This document shows, one piece after another, positions 1 to 12,457 of a DNA stretch of 64,000 nt. Every line of letters begins with the position of its first letter. Within the stretch, counting starts at the first letter, position 1. A model generated the notes under the pieces. The model worked only from the letters and a program-made list of their open reading frames with translations. It was not told the origin of the DNA and searched no databases. A program made the position numbers and the translations under genes. Source of the stretch: Membranipora membranacea. Its lineage: Eukaryota; Bryozoa; Gymnolaemata; Cheilostomatida; Membraniporidae. The stretch lies in assembly GCA_914767715.1 (NCBI GenBank), contig OU612066.1, positions 5,153,001 to 5,217,000 on the forward strand, read 5' to 3'.

Positions 1-1026
1 CATGAACCCTGAAGGGAAATACTAAGATATGTCTCATGCCTGTCGCTGACACTTTCAGACATATTATTAACCTTGACTACGACACAGAGTGACTGCAGGT
101 TTGGCACAATGGTCACTTCTTGGCACACAAAGGTCAGAGTTCTTTTTGCTTCTACTTCTGGATCATATTGCAACAAATGATAAATGCTTTCTAATCCATT
201 ATCGCTCTTCAGCTGTCAGTTACAACACAGTTAGGAAATCAAGTTGGCCTTTGTCGCTCCATGTTAGTGATGGAGTAAACAGGTCATATAACAACAAAAA
301 AGCGTTCTTAGCTTTCTAGGGTTGGAGGAGCCAGAAAAAATCGACCAGCTCTTGGGCAAAAACGTGTCTGCGTTGCCACGTAACCCTGACCTCATAGTGG
401 GCTGAGAGGGTTGTTATATTACGAAACAAAACAAAGCAAGGTGAAATTTTTCGTATGATTGATATTGTTTATTATATTGCTTAACTTTTTTTTGCCAAGT
501 TAACAAACTGTTATTCACCACCACCAGTAGGCACCATCCAACACGCTTTGTACAAAATGGTGTATCTGTCAACTGCAGCTCTATCTATGTGAACGCCCAG
601 TTTGTCTTAATTTGCATTATTATCTCATCCCAATTCCATACACTCCCAGTTGTTTCATTTCCACTACAGTGATTAGTTAGCCAGAATATGTGATGCAGCT
701 TAATGGTTGGGTGGGGTTCTGTTTTATGGATTCCCTCAGGAGGATTACTAAGGTGTTAGGCGGAGAAAAAGTCACTGTGGTTATTCATTGTTATTATCTT
801 GCAGTTTTGGGTCACTGATTTTCCACGGAATGTGAGTGCAGTTCAGGCCATGTACAAACATTGGCAAATCATAAAACACCCTGAAAGAGCAAAATAAGGT
901 CACATTTAAAATCACAAGCGCTAATAATAGAATTTCTTTTTTATGAGGACATTATATTTAATTCTACTGGTGATAAATTTTAAGCTTTAACCAAGCCCTT
1001 TTCTAATGGTTGTTTTTCCTTCACAG

Positions 1027-2379
1027 GTGTGGCGGATCAACTGCAGACAAACTTTGCCAGTGATTTGAGGAATATACTGAAGAGCGTCTTTGAGCTGCAC
1101 ATGGGAGATACGGATTTATGTCCTTCAAAGTCAGACAAGAACCGAGCTCCTACTATCGACCTCCCCCAGCAAGGTCGGTACACACTATGCGTCTCCTAAA
1201 CACTCACCTGTTTTGCATCTTTGAAATGTAGAGTTTAGGCTAGAAGGCTGAGGGAAATAAAAACAAATTATGCTTGGTATGAGAGTATGTTTGGTATTCT
1301 ATCCATCATATCCATTAAATTCAGTACCTTCGCTCCAACAACCAGAACACTGGCCAAACATTTAGAAATTGGGTGAGGATCTCGGACATTGACAAAATGT
1401 TTTTTGAACATTCCACATAGCAAGTCAATCAATAATTTTATTGTTTACAGTGTCTTCCTGTGAGTTTGAGATTTTTTTTCTGAAATTTAAAAAAATAACT
1501 AATTTAATGATATCATTATGTGAGGCTCAGAGTGCATTTCCTGTGAAAATAAGTGGATTCCTAATTTTAAACTTGAGGTGATTCATTCTTAGCTTGTGAG
1601 AGGTCCTCATTACTTACTTGTATTTATCTTTCAGTGTATTATGTAGCCTTAATTCTCATTAACAGCACCTCCGACGTGGATACCAGACTCTGAGATGGAT
1701 AAATGCTGCTCTTGTAAGCTAGCCTTCACTCTGATGCGTAGAAGACATCACTGTAGGAACTGTGGCATGGTAAGTTTTTATCTCACTCTGCTGTATCTCA
1801 TAATAATTTTATGAATATGAATTGTGACCTGTGTCAATGTCAATATTTATTACAATTAACCAGCAGTGATAAGCTAGTCCTATAGAAATATGTTTGGATG
1901 GGATTTATCCCTCATTCTGTGGGGGATGGACAACTCCCCATCTCAGATCTTGTCTATATGGGCAGGTTGAGGACTTGAACTGAACTATTGTAGGATTGAA
2001 ATTTTAAATTTGGAGCTAGCTAAAGTACTAACTCACCCTCATTACATAGACTCTCACCTCAGCTGGCATTAAATTAGTGTTATCGCTAGCTAAACTTATG
2101 TGATCCCCTAACTAGCTAAACTTATGTGATCCCCAAACTAGCTAAACTAAACTCCTCGAGCGTATGAGAAGAGATATAAGTTAAAAAATGGTTGGTTGAT
2201 ATTTGTAGATATTTTGTGGGAGATGTTCATCTAACAGTGCCCCTCTGCCTAACTATGGATATGACAGAGCAGTGAGGATATGTAATAAATGTTATGTATA
2301 TAGAATAAATCCGTTCTATATGGACAACGGCTCTACTGCCAGCTACAACTCGACTACCAGCGGTGCTCAAGCCAGGTAA
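1027..2379 (+). CDS. LST2/ZFYVE28-like FYVE protein, last three exons (copy 1)
   Basis: Three exons with matching phases: 1027-1173, 1666-1769 and 2209-2379, the last ending in TAA. The joined peptide starts [20 protein letters not shown] and continues into a complete FYVE zinc finger: WIPD, a CxxC pair, [15 protein letters not shown] and a final CNKC, i.e. all four Cys/His pairs and the basic phosphoinositide-binding patch. The stretch after the finger (SAPLPNYG, then [12 protein letters not shown]) and the short C-terminus resemble lateral signaling target protein 2, an endosomal PI3P-binding regulator of EGFR signalling. The N-terminal part lies before this window. The stop reads through a possible donor (AG then GTAAT), so a further exon is possible, but an AATAAA follows within 10-15 bp. 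A near-identical copy lies at 43175-44503. Confidence 0.8.
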
Positions 2380-2388
2380 TACAAGGTC

Positions 2389-2398
2389 AATAAATAAA
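2389..2398 (+). promoter_or_regulatory. Overlapping polyadenylation signals of LST2 copy 1
   Basis: Two overlapping AATAAA hexamers lie 10 bp after the stop codon. This supports the stop at 2377-2379 being the true gene end. Copy 2 keeps one AATAAA at 44771-44776. Confidence 0.5.
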
Positions 2399-3839
2399 CT
2401 CTCAATATGCTCATCAAAAATAATACCAACTAGCCATTGTCCATCATATTTTTCCTATTTTCTTAACTGCTATGTTTTACATAAGGGATGAAAACTCCCG
2501 ATATTTTATATACAAAGTAACTTGTTTTGTGGAGTTATGCAATGAGTTTTTATACAAATCTCCCGGATTTGGTTTCAAAGTTTTTTACCGACTCAGTTTT
2601 AGTTTGCTCACGCTCTAGATTTATTATGCTGTAACATCACTATATGGGAATGCTCCAGATTTTATGTAACGTCTCCATTTTTATGTAGGTGGAGACAAAT
2701 ACTTTTCTAGTTGTGTAATTAGGTTTGATAACGTGCTTCTCTCATTCCATCGCCTCAGTTTTATTCTATGATAATAAAAATCATCTTGCGAATTGTAAAA
2801 GTAATCAACAGTTTCATTGCAATTGAACATGTTTGATCCCAATATCAGTTCTGTATTCAGCCTCAAGTATGTTGTGTCTTTGGGTGTACATGCATAGAAT
2901 CTCACCAGATAGCTGTAAAGAAAATGACGGATAAAAAGCTGCTTTTTCTCGAAGTATTAAGTTTCTGCCATAGAATCTGGCTCCATCTTTATCCTAAAAG
3001 CTGTGCAGCTACAAACCTAAAGTTTACAACAGCCCTACATAACCTAGCAGATATGTACAAGCTTCATCCACAATTACAAAGTTAGCAGTTGGCTAAAGAT
3101 CTGGGTTAACTTCCAGAAAGTTGCATGTGGTGAAGCTCATGCCAATGCTTCAATGATGTGGTGTATGTAAGCTTTGGCATAAGGAAAAAAATATTAACGT
3201 TATATAAAGTTATTACACGATATGTACCACATAATAATGTTGCCCCCCCCCCCCTTTTCCTGTGAGTTTTAGCATCAATTTCGAATTATGAGATGAACAG
3301 GATTTTTTTGTAAAATTAGTCTTGTATTATACATATAACATGGTGTGAGTCAGCAGCAAACAGAGCTTGACCCGGATGCAATAGAAAATTGGGATTAGGG
3401 TGGGCTGCTTTAGTCAAGTCAGTCCACAGCAGATTATTTTCTTAATTGCTTTAGTCACAGTAAATCACTGCACACTTTACTAAAGACATCACCAGTGTGC
3501 TCAGAAATCTAAATGATCATCCATAATTTGGTAAGCTGTGTCTGTCTTTCTCTAAGTCATCAATACACCAGCTACTTCTGCATGTTTGTTCACTCACTGA
3601 AAAATATGACAATTGTCTAATAATTTATTTATTTGTTTAAAGAGGTTTTCTAATACCGAAGAAGAATGAAATATCGACAGGAGGATTTTTTCCTTTAATA
3701 TGTTTTGGTAAAACAACTCTTTTTGTAGAAGGTTGAGGAGCTGTGTGGGCAGTACAGTAGTAAACAACCTTACTGTAACGCAGGCTTGAGTCCATTAGTG
3801 AGAAATGTATGCATTGTCATGACATGCATTTCTAACAAC

Positions 3840-4185
3840 AATGTATGCATTTGCAATTAATTGTCAGAGCAGGTCTATTATAAAAATTGTTAACGTCAGA
3901 GCAGTAGTCATAGGTGGTCAGGCCAGTGTACGCATTTGCAATTAATTTTCAGAGCAAGAATGATATATCATCATGAGCGTCAGAGCAGTAGTAACACATG
4001 GTCAGGCCAGTGTACGCATTTGCAATTAATTGTCAGAGCAAGAATGATTTATCATCATGAGCTTCAGAGCAGTAGTAATACATGGTCAGGCCAGTGTACG
4101 CATTTGCAATTAATTGTCAGAGCAAGAATGATTTTTCATCATGAGCGTCAGAGAAGTAGTAATACTTGGTCAGGCCACATAAGCA
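3840..4185. repeat. 84-bp tandem repeat, about four units
   Basis: Units begin near 3844, 3928, 4012 and 4096, spaced exactly 84 bp. Each contains GCATTTGCAATTAATT, CAGAGCAAGAATG and TGGTCAGGCCAGTGTACGC. The run happens to leave an 88-codon open frame, which is repeat-driven and not a gene. A diverged piece of the same unit recurs at about 6720-6775, on the far side of the hAT remnant. Confidence 0.85.
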
Positions 4186-5018
4186 GTCCAGGAGGCTGTT
4201 AATTATTTACTGTAATCTAGTAAAGTCAAGTCAAGTTAATAGAGTTCGGTTTGAGAAGATAAAGATATGTACTGCGTAAGTCTACAAGCACCCAAGACTT
4301 AAAACCATATCAATAAAGCAGCCCGAATATGTAATTTTCAAAGTTCAGTCATAATACTTTCTATTGGCATGTATATTCATCAGACGATGAAACGTTGAGT
4401 CACTTAGCTGACACCTGTCGGCTCTAAATATTCGGCCTGCCTGGCTGAATAGCCGCTCTACTGGTGCAGATGATGCCAATATTGCTAGGTATATTTTGGC
4501 TAGAGATTTGACAGTTGGATATGAGCAGTTGGTGCTCCAGTAGGTGAAAACATTCGTGTCATCTGGTGCTGGTGGAGTTGCGAGATAAAGTTCTATTTCC
4601 ACTGTCAGCTGGTCTCTCGCAGTGGTGCAGGCTTCGTTAGGGAGCTCCATAATGTCGTCAAACATAGAGCGTGCTCTTTTTGACGCTGGGCCATCATCAT
4701 TTAGGATATCTTCATAGTTGGAGTGAGTTGCCGCTGCACGAACTACAACATCTTTACTGCGCTCTCGCTCATATCCTGAAACAATCATATTAGCACATTG
4801 TAAGTCAATCGTAAGGCAACAAGTCGAATATTGAACAGAACAAAGCCCAGAGGCCCAACACAAACAGGCTTAGTCCTATATAAAGAAATTCAATTTTGTC
4901 GCTTTTTACAGGTAAGAGAACTGGAATAGGAAACCATCTCATGCAATATTGGTTATCTCAGTAGGACTCAATGTTTTAGCAAGCTCCAGGGGTATTCAGT
5001 ATCTGTGTCAATTTATCA

Positions 5019-5290
5019 ATATATTTCAATTGATCTCTCACCCACCCACCAAATGGTGTTCAATCTGGCGAAAATAACAGCCAAGACATCAAAATAATTA
5101 ACTAATTTAAGCACTGAACCAGCAGCAAGCAGCAAGATATTATGCATTTATGCATTTATAAATATTTCAATTGATCCCTCACCCACCAAATGGTGGTCAA
5201 TCTAACGAAAATAATAGCCGATACAATACATAAAAATAATAACCTGATTTAAGCACTCAACCGAGCAAGCAGCAAGATATTATGCATACA
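5019..5290. repeat. Two-copy direct repeat inside the hAT remnant
   Basis: A unit of about 140 bp occurs twice, near 5019-5150 and 5160-5286. Both contain TTTCAATTGATC, CTCACCCACC and AGCAGCAAGATATTATGCAT. It occupies the non-coding stretch between transposase blocks. Confidence 0.7.
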
Positions 5291-6076
5291 CTACACAGTT
5301 CCGCTTGTTATGGAAAACCAATGCATGAATGAATAGAATAGGCATACCTCTACACCAGTTCAGTTTGAACCTGGGGTCTACAAACGAGCAGAGCACATAG
5401 GTGTCAGATTCTGATCCAAATATCGTCAGGCGTTTGTCCATAGACTTGGTGAGTGCCTCTAGATATGGGTACTGCCCAGCCGTTGTCGTATTTGTTGTAC
5501 CTCCCTCTCCAAGAGCTTCATGACGGGAAAGATGTGCCCTGCTGTGGCTGTATCTCCTTCGAGCATCTTTGTAGCTTATTTGAAGGGTTTCAGAATAGTC
5601 AAAATGTCTGCTAGTGCTCTGAGGTCATCCCTACAACGAAATAGACTCACAGGTTAAAATTTAGTGTGATCAACATATAAGTTTTGAGTGGCAGATCAGT
5701 TATGACATTGGCATCTATACAAAGTATGATTGTGCATTTAACACCAATAAGCTAAATGGCCAGCCAGCAAATAAACGTCATGAGTTAAGTTGGCAATTAA
5801 AAACTGCGTGGAGCGTTTTTATGCTGGCATTCGATAACGCCCCCACACTAGAACAATGCATTGCTATAACAACTTACGATGAAAGAGTGACAGGACAGGA
5901 CAGTCCAGTTGGTTGATTGTTTGTGCTCCAAGGTTTAGGAGGCTCTCGAGGGCGGTTAGCTGACTACTCCATCTGGTGGTGTTTGCAATCTGGGGCTTGT
6001 TTAGATTATTTTCTGCCAACAGTTCTACGCTACTGCCATGATTCCGAGCATGTCTTATGATTGTATGGCTCTTAGC

Positions 6077-6122
6077 CATAGACCTACTAATAATAAACTT
6101 ATTTATTATTAGTAGGTCTATG
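6077..6122. mobile_element. 46-bp foldback with 8-bp target duplication, nested in hAT ORF
   Basis: Near-perfect palindrome with arms CATAGACCTACTAATAATAA and its complement, flanked by CTCTTAGC on both sides (6069-6076 and 6123-6130). An 8-bp duplication is the hAT signature. The total gain is 54 bp, so the transposase frame stays open and gains 18 residues between two AKS triplets. Confidence 0.8.
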
Positions 6123-7796
6123 CTCTTAGCTAGTGCTGAACGTGGACATTTCCCCAGTCCGTCCTTAACTACCAGCTGTAGAGTGTGACACGCACAGCAT
6201 AAATGTTCTTTGTCTACTAGCTCGTTCTCAACCATGTCGTGGTCACATTCCTCTGTGTCAGCTTCATCACCCTCATCCTCATCAGCGGCTAGCTCAGTGT
6301 CATCAGACGCCGGCAGTGCAAAGGCTTTCACGGTATTAGCCCCCTTATCTGTGATGATTGTCGAGACTTTGTTACCGATGTTGAACTTCGCAATGATATC
6401 ATCATATGCAGACCGAATATTATCACCTGTAAAAAAGAAACAAATTCAACTAAAAATCCTTGCTTTAGACTGAAAATATAATTTGGCATACCGTTTTATG
6501 ATTGTCATAATAGCGTCGTACCAGTACAGGTGCCAATTGGTCATATACAACTACAACCACAATATAAGATTCCTTGGTCCGACTGATCTATTCTGAAATA
6601 TTACTTGACCTATACATAAGATATTTTAGAACCGAACACCGAACCACCGTGATATTGTCACTACTACCAGCTAGCGAAAGATCAGAAATTAAAATTCTCC
6701 ATTGGAAGTCAAACCAGCCTGCTAATTGTCAGAGCATGAATGATTTATCATGGTAAGCGTTGGAGCAAGAGAAGTAGTTAAGCAGTCGCTTGTGCCATGT
6801 TAGAGAAGAGGTCACTAGTTTACCATGGGCGCAATTTCTATTGACTAATGCTCTTGCACCCATCCCTGCTGTAACGGCAGGAATACACCCTACAGTAGGC
6901 TTTATGCAAAGCTATTAATTTGTAAGCTACGAAGCTACGCTCATTATCATATTTTCTATTGTTAGCACTTAGACCCAAAATATAGGGACACCCATTGATA
7001 TGTATATCAGTGGGGACATCACTCTAGAGAGTGAGTCACATAGACATAGATGCTTCATTGCATTCATATATATTATTTGTTGTAATTGTATTATTCAGAG
7101 ACAATTGATACACATATCAGATATATTTGCTGCCGAGAACTCAATAGGAGCCAATAGGTAATTATTTATTACGTGACATTGCCATATTTTGGTGTAGAGA
7201 TTACTTTCCATACATTTCCTTTATGTTATCACGATGGTATCTGATACATTATTTGATGTTAGGCCACTGAATTAGATTCTTCTCTTAGAATGGAAATAGT
7301 ATCATAGCGTTATACGGTTAGGACACTGAACACAGGGACCCATCTGACTGTTGTCTGATTGGCTGTCCCTAGTAGCATGAATAATTAGCCTGAGAAATTG
7401 TCTTGTTTACAAAATTGCAAACAGTAATTATACCCCATGCAGTGTCGATGATTAGGGCATTTCTAGATTGCTACTAGGGACTGGCTATTTTTGCAAGTCC
7501 TTTGTTTTGCAAAAGAAAGCTAATGATGCTATTCCAGATATGGAATTCAATGTGTTAGGCATATTAATGCTATTTTTCTTTCCTTGCTTAATATGTTCAC
7601 GTTATTTTCTTACAGTTTTACATCTTAACGGAATAAACCCCAATGTGTTAGTAAACTCCAAACTTCTTCGATATCTCAGCCGCTACACTTACTATATCCA
7701 CAGTCTCTGGGATAAATGTAAATATGATTTTGTACTAGGTACAAAGGTGTAATCTGATTCCTCTGCATGAAATTGATAGTTGACTGCCACTAGGTA

Positions 7797-7968
7797 GTTT
7801 AAGTGCTCAGACGGCCCCATCGCGAGTTAGTGGCATTACAGTATCAACCACCAAAATTCACTAGCCTGGACAGGCTATCAGGTCGAGACCCGACAGCCTG
7901 CCCAGTCTACAATTGGGTGGTTGATAATGTAATGCCACTAACTCGCAATGGTGCCATCTGAGCACTTA
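7797..7968. mobile_element. 172-bp foldback MITE with 15-bp flanking direct repeats
   Basis: The ends AAGTGCTCAGA and TCTGAGCACTT are inverted, and complementarity continues inward through TGCCACTAACTCGC-type sequence to a GC-rich centre. The identical 15-bp word GACTGCCACTAGGTA flanks it at 7782-7796 and 7969-7983, longer than usual for a target duplication. A diverged half-copy of the right arm lies at about 26660-26725, and the central words GACAGCCTGCCCAG recur at 42119-42133. Confidence 0.75.
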
Positions 7969-8251
7969 GACTGCCACTAGGTAACTGTGTATGTGTTGCC
8001 CTGTTAATATTTTTCTGCTGCTGTACTCCGACTGCATATCAAATGGGAGTTGCCTTCCCTTTGTGTGAGGCTGGGCAGTAGTAAGTGATGATGGCTGATC
8101 AAGTCAGGGAGTTTGGGATAAACTTTCTGATCAAGTTGGGCTAACATCCTATTCAACATTTCTGCCAGTAATGGCTTACTTTGTATCACTGCAACAGAAA
8201 ATTCCAAGGCCTTTTATGATAGAATTAAATGATTGCTGGCATGTTACGCCT

Positions 8252-8337
8252 GAAGAAATTAAGAAAAGCTAGGACATGTCATGTGGTGCAAATATATATG
8301 CATCACATGACATGTCCTAGCTTTTCTTAATTTCTTC
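8252..8337. repeat. 39-bp hairpin made by inverted duplication
   Basis: Left arm 8252-8290 and right arm 8299-8337 are inverse complements with one mismatch, separated by an 8-base AT loop. The paralogous site near 48784-48830 has only the left arm, running straight into the sequence that here follows the right arm. The inverted copy therefore arose after the segmental duplication. Confidence 0.8.
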
Positions 8338-8570
8338 TGAGCTTTCATTTAGTTTGGCAAATAATTCATGGTTCAGATAGCTATGATCGTGCTTTCTCAT
8401 TGTCGTTATGCTGCAACGACCTTTTTAGCTCTTGTACTATCACTATAATTAATACTTATGGTGGTATTATTATACAGATAGTATAATTAATGTTTGTTTT
8501 CAGGTGGTGAATATTTCTCTTAAAATCACAAATTTATGCCAGTAATTGCTTAATTTGTACCGAATTTTGG

Positions 8571-10049
8571 AATGAACGTCGCCTGGAATGAACGTCGACG
8601 GGATTGAACGTAGCTGGAATAAATGTCGACTGGAATGAATCTCGAAATTCCCGGAACCAACGTCGAACTTCCTGGATTGAACGTAGACTACATTAGTTAG
8701 TATATGGAATCAATGGGAATGCAACTCCCAAAAACAACTGTGTAAAAACAATGATGATCATTCAGAAAGGAAATTACATCTGTTTATGATGATGGTTACC
8801 AAATTTCTGATGGCTAGATGGAATCAAACATGTAATGAAGTTGTAATGAATTGTATTTTTCAGTGAGTAGTGCATAAACAGAATGGTAATGACATACTGC
8901 AAGAGAAACAAAACACCAATATCAGAGTATGGGTACCAAAGATCACAATGTTCTCCCGGAGTAGACAACACCATCAGACTGCTGAAAGAGTACGCGCCGA
9001 CATGTCCTCCAATACAAATACACTTGATTTTTTATTCATCAGCAATATCTCAGTGGCAAAAAAATATAATGGGGCCGCTGAGATGGCTATGCTATGATAT
9101 CGTATAACTTGATCAGCAAAATAAATTTATTAAGTTACGTTACACTTGCCTTCAACACAGATATCGCGACTACACTATTGATATGTATAAATCTGATCAT
9201 AAGAGTCAATTGAGTACGAGTCAGCTACTTTGACATGTTCCTGCCCTTAATTGATGACATTGATTTCCAGTCTTCACACTGAAATTTCTCTGATGGTACT
9301 CATGCTCGGTGAATTATTTTGCTCTCTATCAATCAGAGATATACAATCAATGGTATATCATGTGATCAATATGCTTGCCTTCAGCAGAATAGTATATTTT
9401 CTTTTCACAGACATGACAGATGTAATAACTATACCGCAATGGTGATACGACTTAGCCAGTTCGATAAATGACTACTGGTGGGCAGCGCGAGCAAAAAGTT
9501 GTTCACTGTTGCAGTTATCAGTACAAAAAATGGGATTGTTCATAAATAAAAGTAACCTACGATTCATTAGTTCATTCATTGGAGTACATGTCGTCGAGAA
9601 CTCTTTCAGCAGTCTGATGGTGTTGTCTACTCCGGGAGAACATTGTGAACTTTGGTGTACTCTGATATTGGTGTCTTTATCACTTGGTAGTGCATGGCCC
9701 TGTCGGGACCTGTTTCTCTTGCAGTATGTCATTACCATTCTGTTTATGCACTACTCACTGAAAAATACAATTCATTACAACTCCATTACATGTTTGATTC
9801 CATCTAGCCATCAGAAATTTGGTAACCATCATCATAAACAGATGTAATTTCCTTTGTGAATGATCATCATTGTTTTTACACAATTGTTTTGGGAGTTGCA
9901 TTCCCAATGACTCCATATACTAACTAATGTAGTCGACGTTCAATCCAGGAAGTTCGACGTTGGTTCCGGGAATTTCGAGATTCATTCCAGTCGACATTTA
10001 TTCCAGCTACGTTCAATCCTGTCGACGTTCATTCCAGGCGACGTTCATT
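8571..10049. mobile_element. 1.48-kb Foldback-type element
   Basis: Arms of about 440-460 bp (8571 to about 9012, and about 9588 to 10049) are inverse complements. The outer 150 bp of each arm is made of short variant repeats of GGAATGAACGTCGAC, as in Foldback-class elements. The middle, about 9013-9587, has no recognisable gene. The arms share a 70-100 codon open frame on either strand; I do not recognise it. A 30-bp insert distinguishes the right arm. About 45 bp of host sequence (containing GTTTTCAGGTGGTGA) is directly repeated outside, at 8482-8526 and 10068-10112. The undisturbed paralog near 48970-49015 has one copy of it. Confidence 0.8.
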
Positions 10050-10112
10050 AATTATTAGTTATAGTTCATAATTAATGTATGTTTTCAGGTGGTGACTATT
10101 TCTCTTAAAATT

Positions 10113-11050
10113 GCATTGCGTAAGCAATAGATTTGTAAGATTTGAAATATCACTAAAATAAAATATTTGATGTGGTTGTGATGATTAATGCGACAATGAA
10201 AAAACTGGTCACATCTGCAAATATTGATCAAATATTAAATATTTATCATAAACAGCAAACATAATTGAAAATTTTGTTTCTTTATATCTGCAGCAAAATG
10301 GGGACGGGGGGGGGGAGGGGGGGACAATGTCGTGTTGAACTATTGATCAGTATGAGATTGAGAGGCTATGTCCTTTCTATTAATTATATATTTAATGATT
10401 TATTCATTTATATGAAAATCACGTTGTACCATGTGCCTCCACGACATCAAAACTTATAAACTGGTTAGCTGAAATAATCAAGGAGGACAGAGATGCCCCC
10501 TCATGGCTAAGGAGATCACCTGATGAATAGAGGCAAAATTACTTTCTCATAAGAAATCTGTCGCTGTTATTTGCAAAAAATACCTTGAGATGTGATTGAT
10601 GTACCAGGTACTTTTTAATACCGTTTGAACATTGGTTGAGTTTTGGTACATAGTGTTATGTTCTGAAAATTATAACCAGAACTTAAGACAGTTTCAACAG
10701 TGCCAGCAGCAACTTGGAAGATTGCAAGATTTACAGATATAGTTAACCTGCTTATTGCAACTCTTAACTTAGGTGAGTCAATTTGTGATACGGTTTTAAT
10801 TAGTTTTTACTCAATGGCCTCAATGGACAATATACTTTTTTGTGTGGAATTTGTTCTTTTTACGGACCTTACATATTTGTGCCTGATTTATTGCTATTCA
10901 ATTCTGTACCCAGAAGTCGAGTAGAGATCCCATTCACCATAAATGGAAAAACTCTGAAGCTTATAGTTTAGAGATTTCTTTTTCTCTCAAGTGATAAATG
11001 ACCCAGCCTCCCTCTGATATATGATGTATATATTAAATTTCCCTATCCAG
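10113..11050. other. Non-coding stretch upstream of WAP-locus exons
   Basis: AT-rich sequence with a G-rich run at 10301-10322. The start (10113-10190) matches 49015-49090 of the second copy. No exon could be supported. Confidence 0.4.
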
Positions 11051-11215
11051 GTGGGACAGCACTTTCATTTCCTGGGACACGGTCATTTCAAAAGAGTAAG
11101 CCTGGCAGATGTCCTGTACACCGTCGCGGTGTATGGAGTAATAGAAATGGACTATCAAAGTGTCTCAGAACCTGTAAGATTGATATTCACTGCTCAGGGG
11201 ACGAAAAATGTTGTG
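11051..11215 (+). CDS. Isolated exon, possibly the end of a fibronectin-III-like domain
   Basis: A 55-codon phase-0 exon between CTATCCAG and a GTATGT donor. The peptide holds DVLYTVAVYGV and then SEPVRLIFTAQG, which resembles the last two strands of a fibronectin type III domain. It lies 1.2 kb upstream of WAP exons on the same strand; WAP and FN3 domains occur together in anosmin-type proteins. Its membership in the WAP gene is inference, since the next recognisable exon does not keep an intact reading frame. Confidence 0.45.
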
Positions 11216-12457
11216 GTATGTAGCTCATGGCAATGTCTCGGTCTCCTGAGACTTGTCTCCTCGAGACAGACACTCTTGATACATGCCGACGCTTTTTCAT
11301 TATAAACATTGTTATGATGATATTACCCCATGGGCCATACGTACAGTCAACACCTAACTATACTGTATCATGAGGTATAATGGTGACCAATGATGTTCCA
11401 AAATAATATCAAAATCCATAAAGTCATTTCTGTATCATATTCAATTTCCAGGTGCCACTAAATTGGCAGTTTTCAATTTTATCGGCATCGATATATGTCT
11501 CTGTCTCCAATTTTGTTGTGCCTGTTTTGCCAAAATCTGACAATTTGCTATCACCAATCTCGTCATGTTGGCTCATATGAACAATATTGCAATATAATGT
11601 AGTTAAACACTATGAAGACCTTATTTGCATCGCATTGTATAGTTAGCTAATTGACAGAGAATGATTACCAATAATACCATTTATTTACAATAAGAGGGGT
11701 TATTTTTCTGTAGGCTGACCAAGGTGCTGCCTTGATCCAGTTGTACCCACGACTATTGCTCCACCAAACCCTGTCTAAGTATATACAGTATATTTCTATA
11801 TATCATGGGTAAAAGAGTAAAACTGACATTACCCTGTTTTTAACATTGACGGTACCGAGTCAAGCGGACCTTTAATATGGTGGATCGCACCATGGATGTG
11901 AGCTAATCTCTTACAATTTCCTTTCGAGGGAACAATGTCTGTGATGGCACTATATTATGTTGAAATTAAATAACTACAAAAGGTTTGTTTATGATATCAT
12001 ATCCCCTTCAACAGGTTTGGCTAGTGCCAGCCATGTCTGACTTTGATCAGCCGTAAATTTTAATCAACACCGCTGATGATTAACTAATGTGATTTGAAGG
12101 CAGTGCCACAAACCTAAGTGCAACATGAACTACAGTGTTACAAAAATTTTTGGCCGAGCATCCATAAATTTAATAAAATTGTAAAATATTTAGGTTATGA
12201 TAAAGATTATTCAAACATGTCCAAATTAAAATATGTGAATTTCTGCTGAGGGCGTTTCCACTGACTGCGTATCTCTTTGTTAATATCTATGGCCCTTACA
12301 CTTTGTGATTGGCCAACTGGCAATGCATATATCTGCGCTGAAATCCACGATGGTTATAAACTCATACATTTATCAATTCCAGGTTCACATAATCTCTCTA
12401 TATGAAGCTTGTTGTTGTTTTTGGCAGGTGTCCTGTGACTTTGTAGGGGCTTTGTAG

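Larger units (their letters stand above)
4345..6426 (-). mobile_element. Decayed hAT-superfamily transposase
   Basis: Minus-strand exons or fragments at about 6426-5878, 5640-5349 and 4795-4345. The first has IITDKGANTVKAF (a catalytic Asp region typical of hAT), the CCACHTLQLVV motif and TRWSSQL. The second has a recognisable but broken block with KMLEGD and DPRFK, interrupted by stops such as TAA where Gln is expected. The last is the C-terminal dimerisation domain (SSAPVERLFSQAGRIF). No N-terminal BED zinc finger was found up to 6720. A 46-bp foldback is inserted in frame at 6077-6122. With stops and no clean terminal repeats, the copy is dead. Confidence 0.85.

Noticed and set aside
3840-4185. 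CRISPR-like array
   Set aside because: Contiguous tandem repeat without unique spacers, in animal DNA.
3936-4202. 88-codon repetitive open frame
   Set aside because: 84 is a multiple of three, so the tandem repeat keeps a frame open by chance.
7468-7752. 94-codon open frame with hydrophobic stretch
   Set aside because: The paralogous stretch near 47625-47740 does not keep the frame; there is no splice context.
8774-9107. Overlapping 66-75 codon frames in the Foldback arm
   Set aside because: They mirror those in the right arm and follow from the inverted repeat; no transposase motif is visible.
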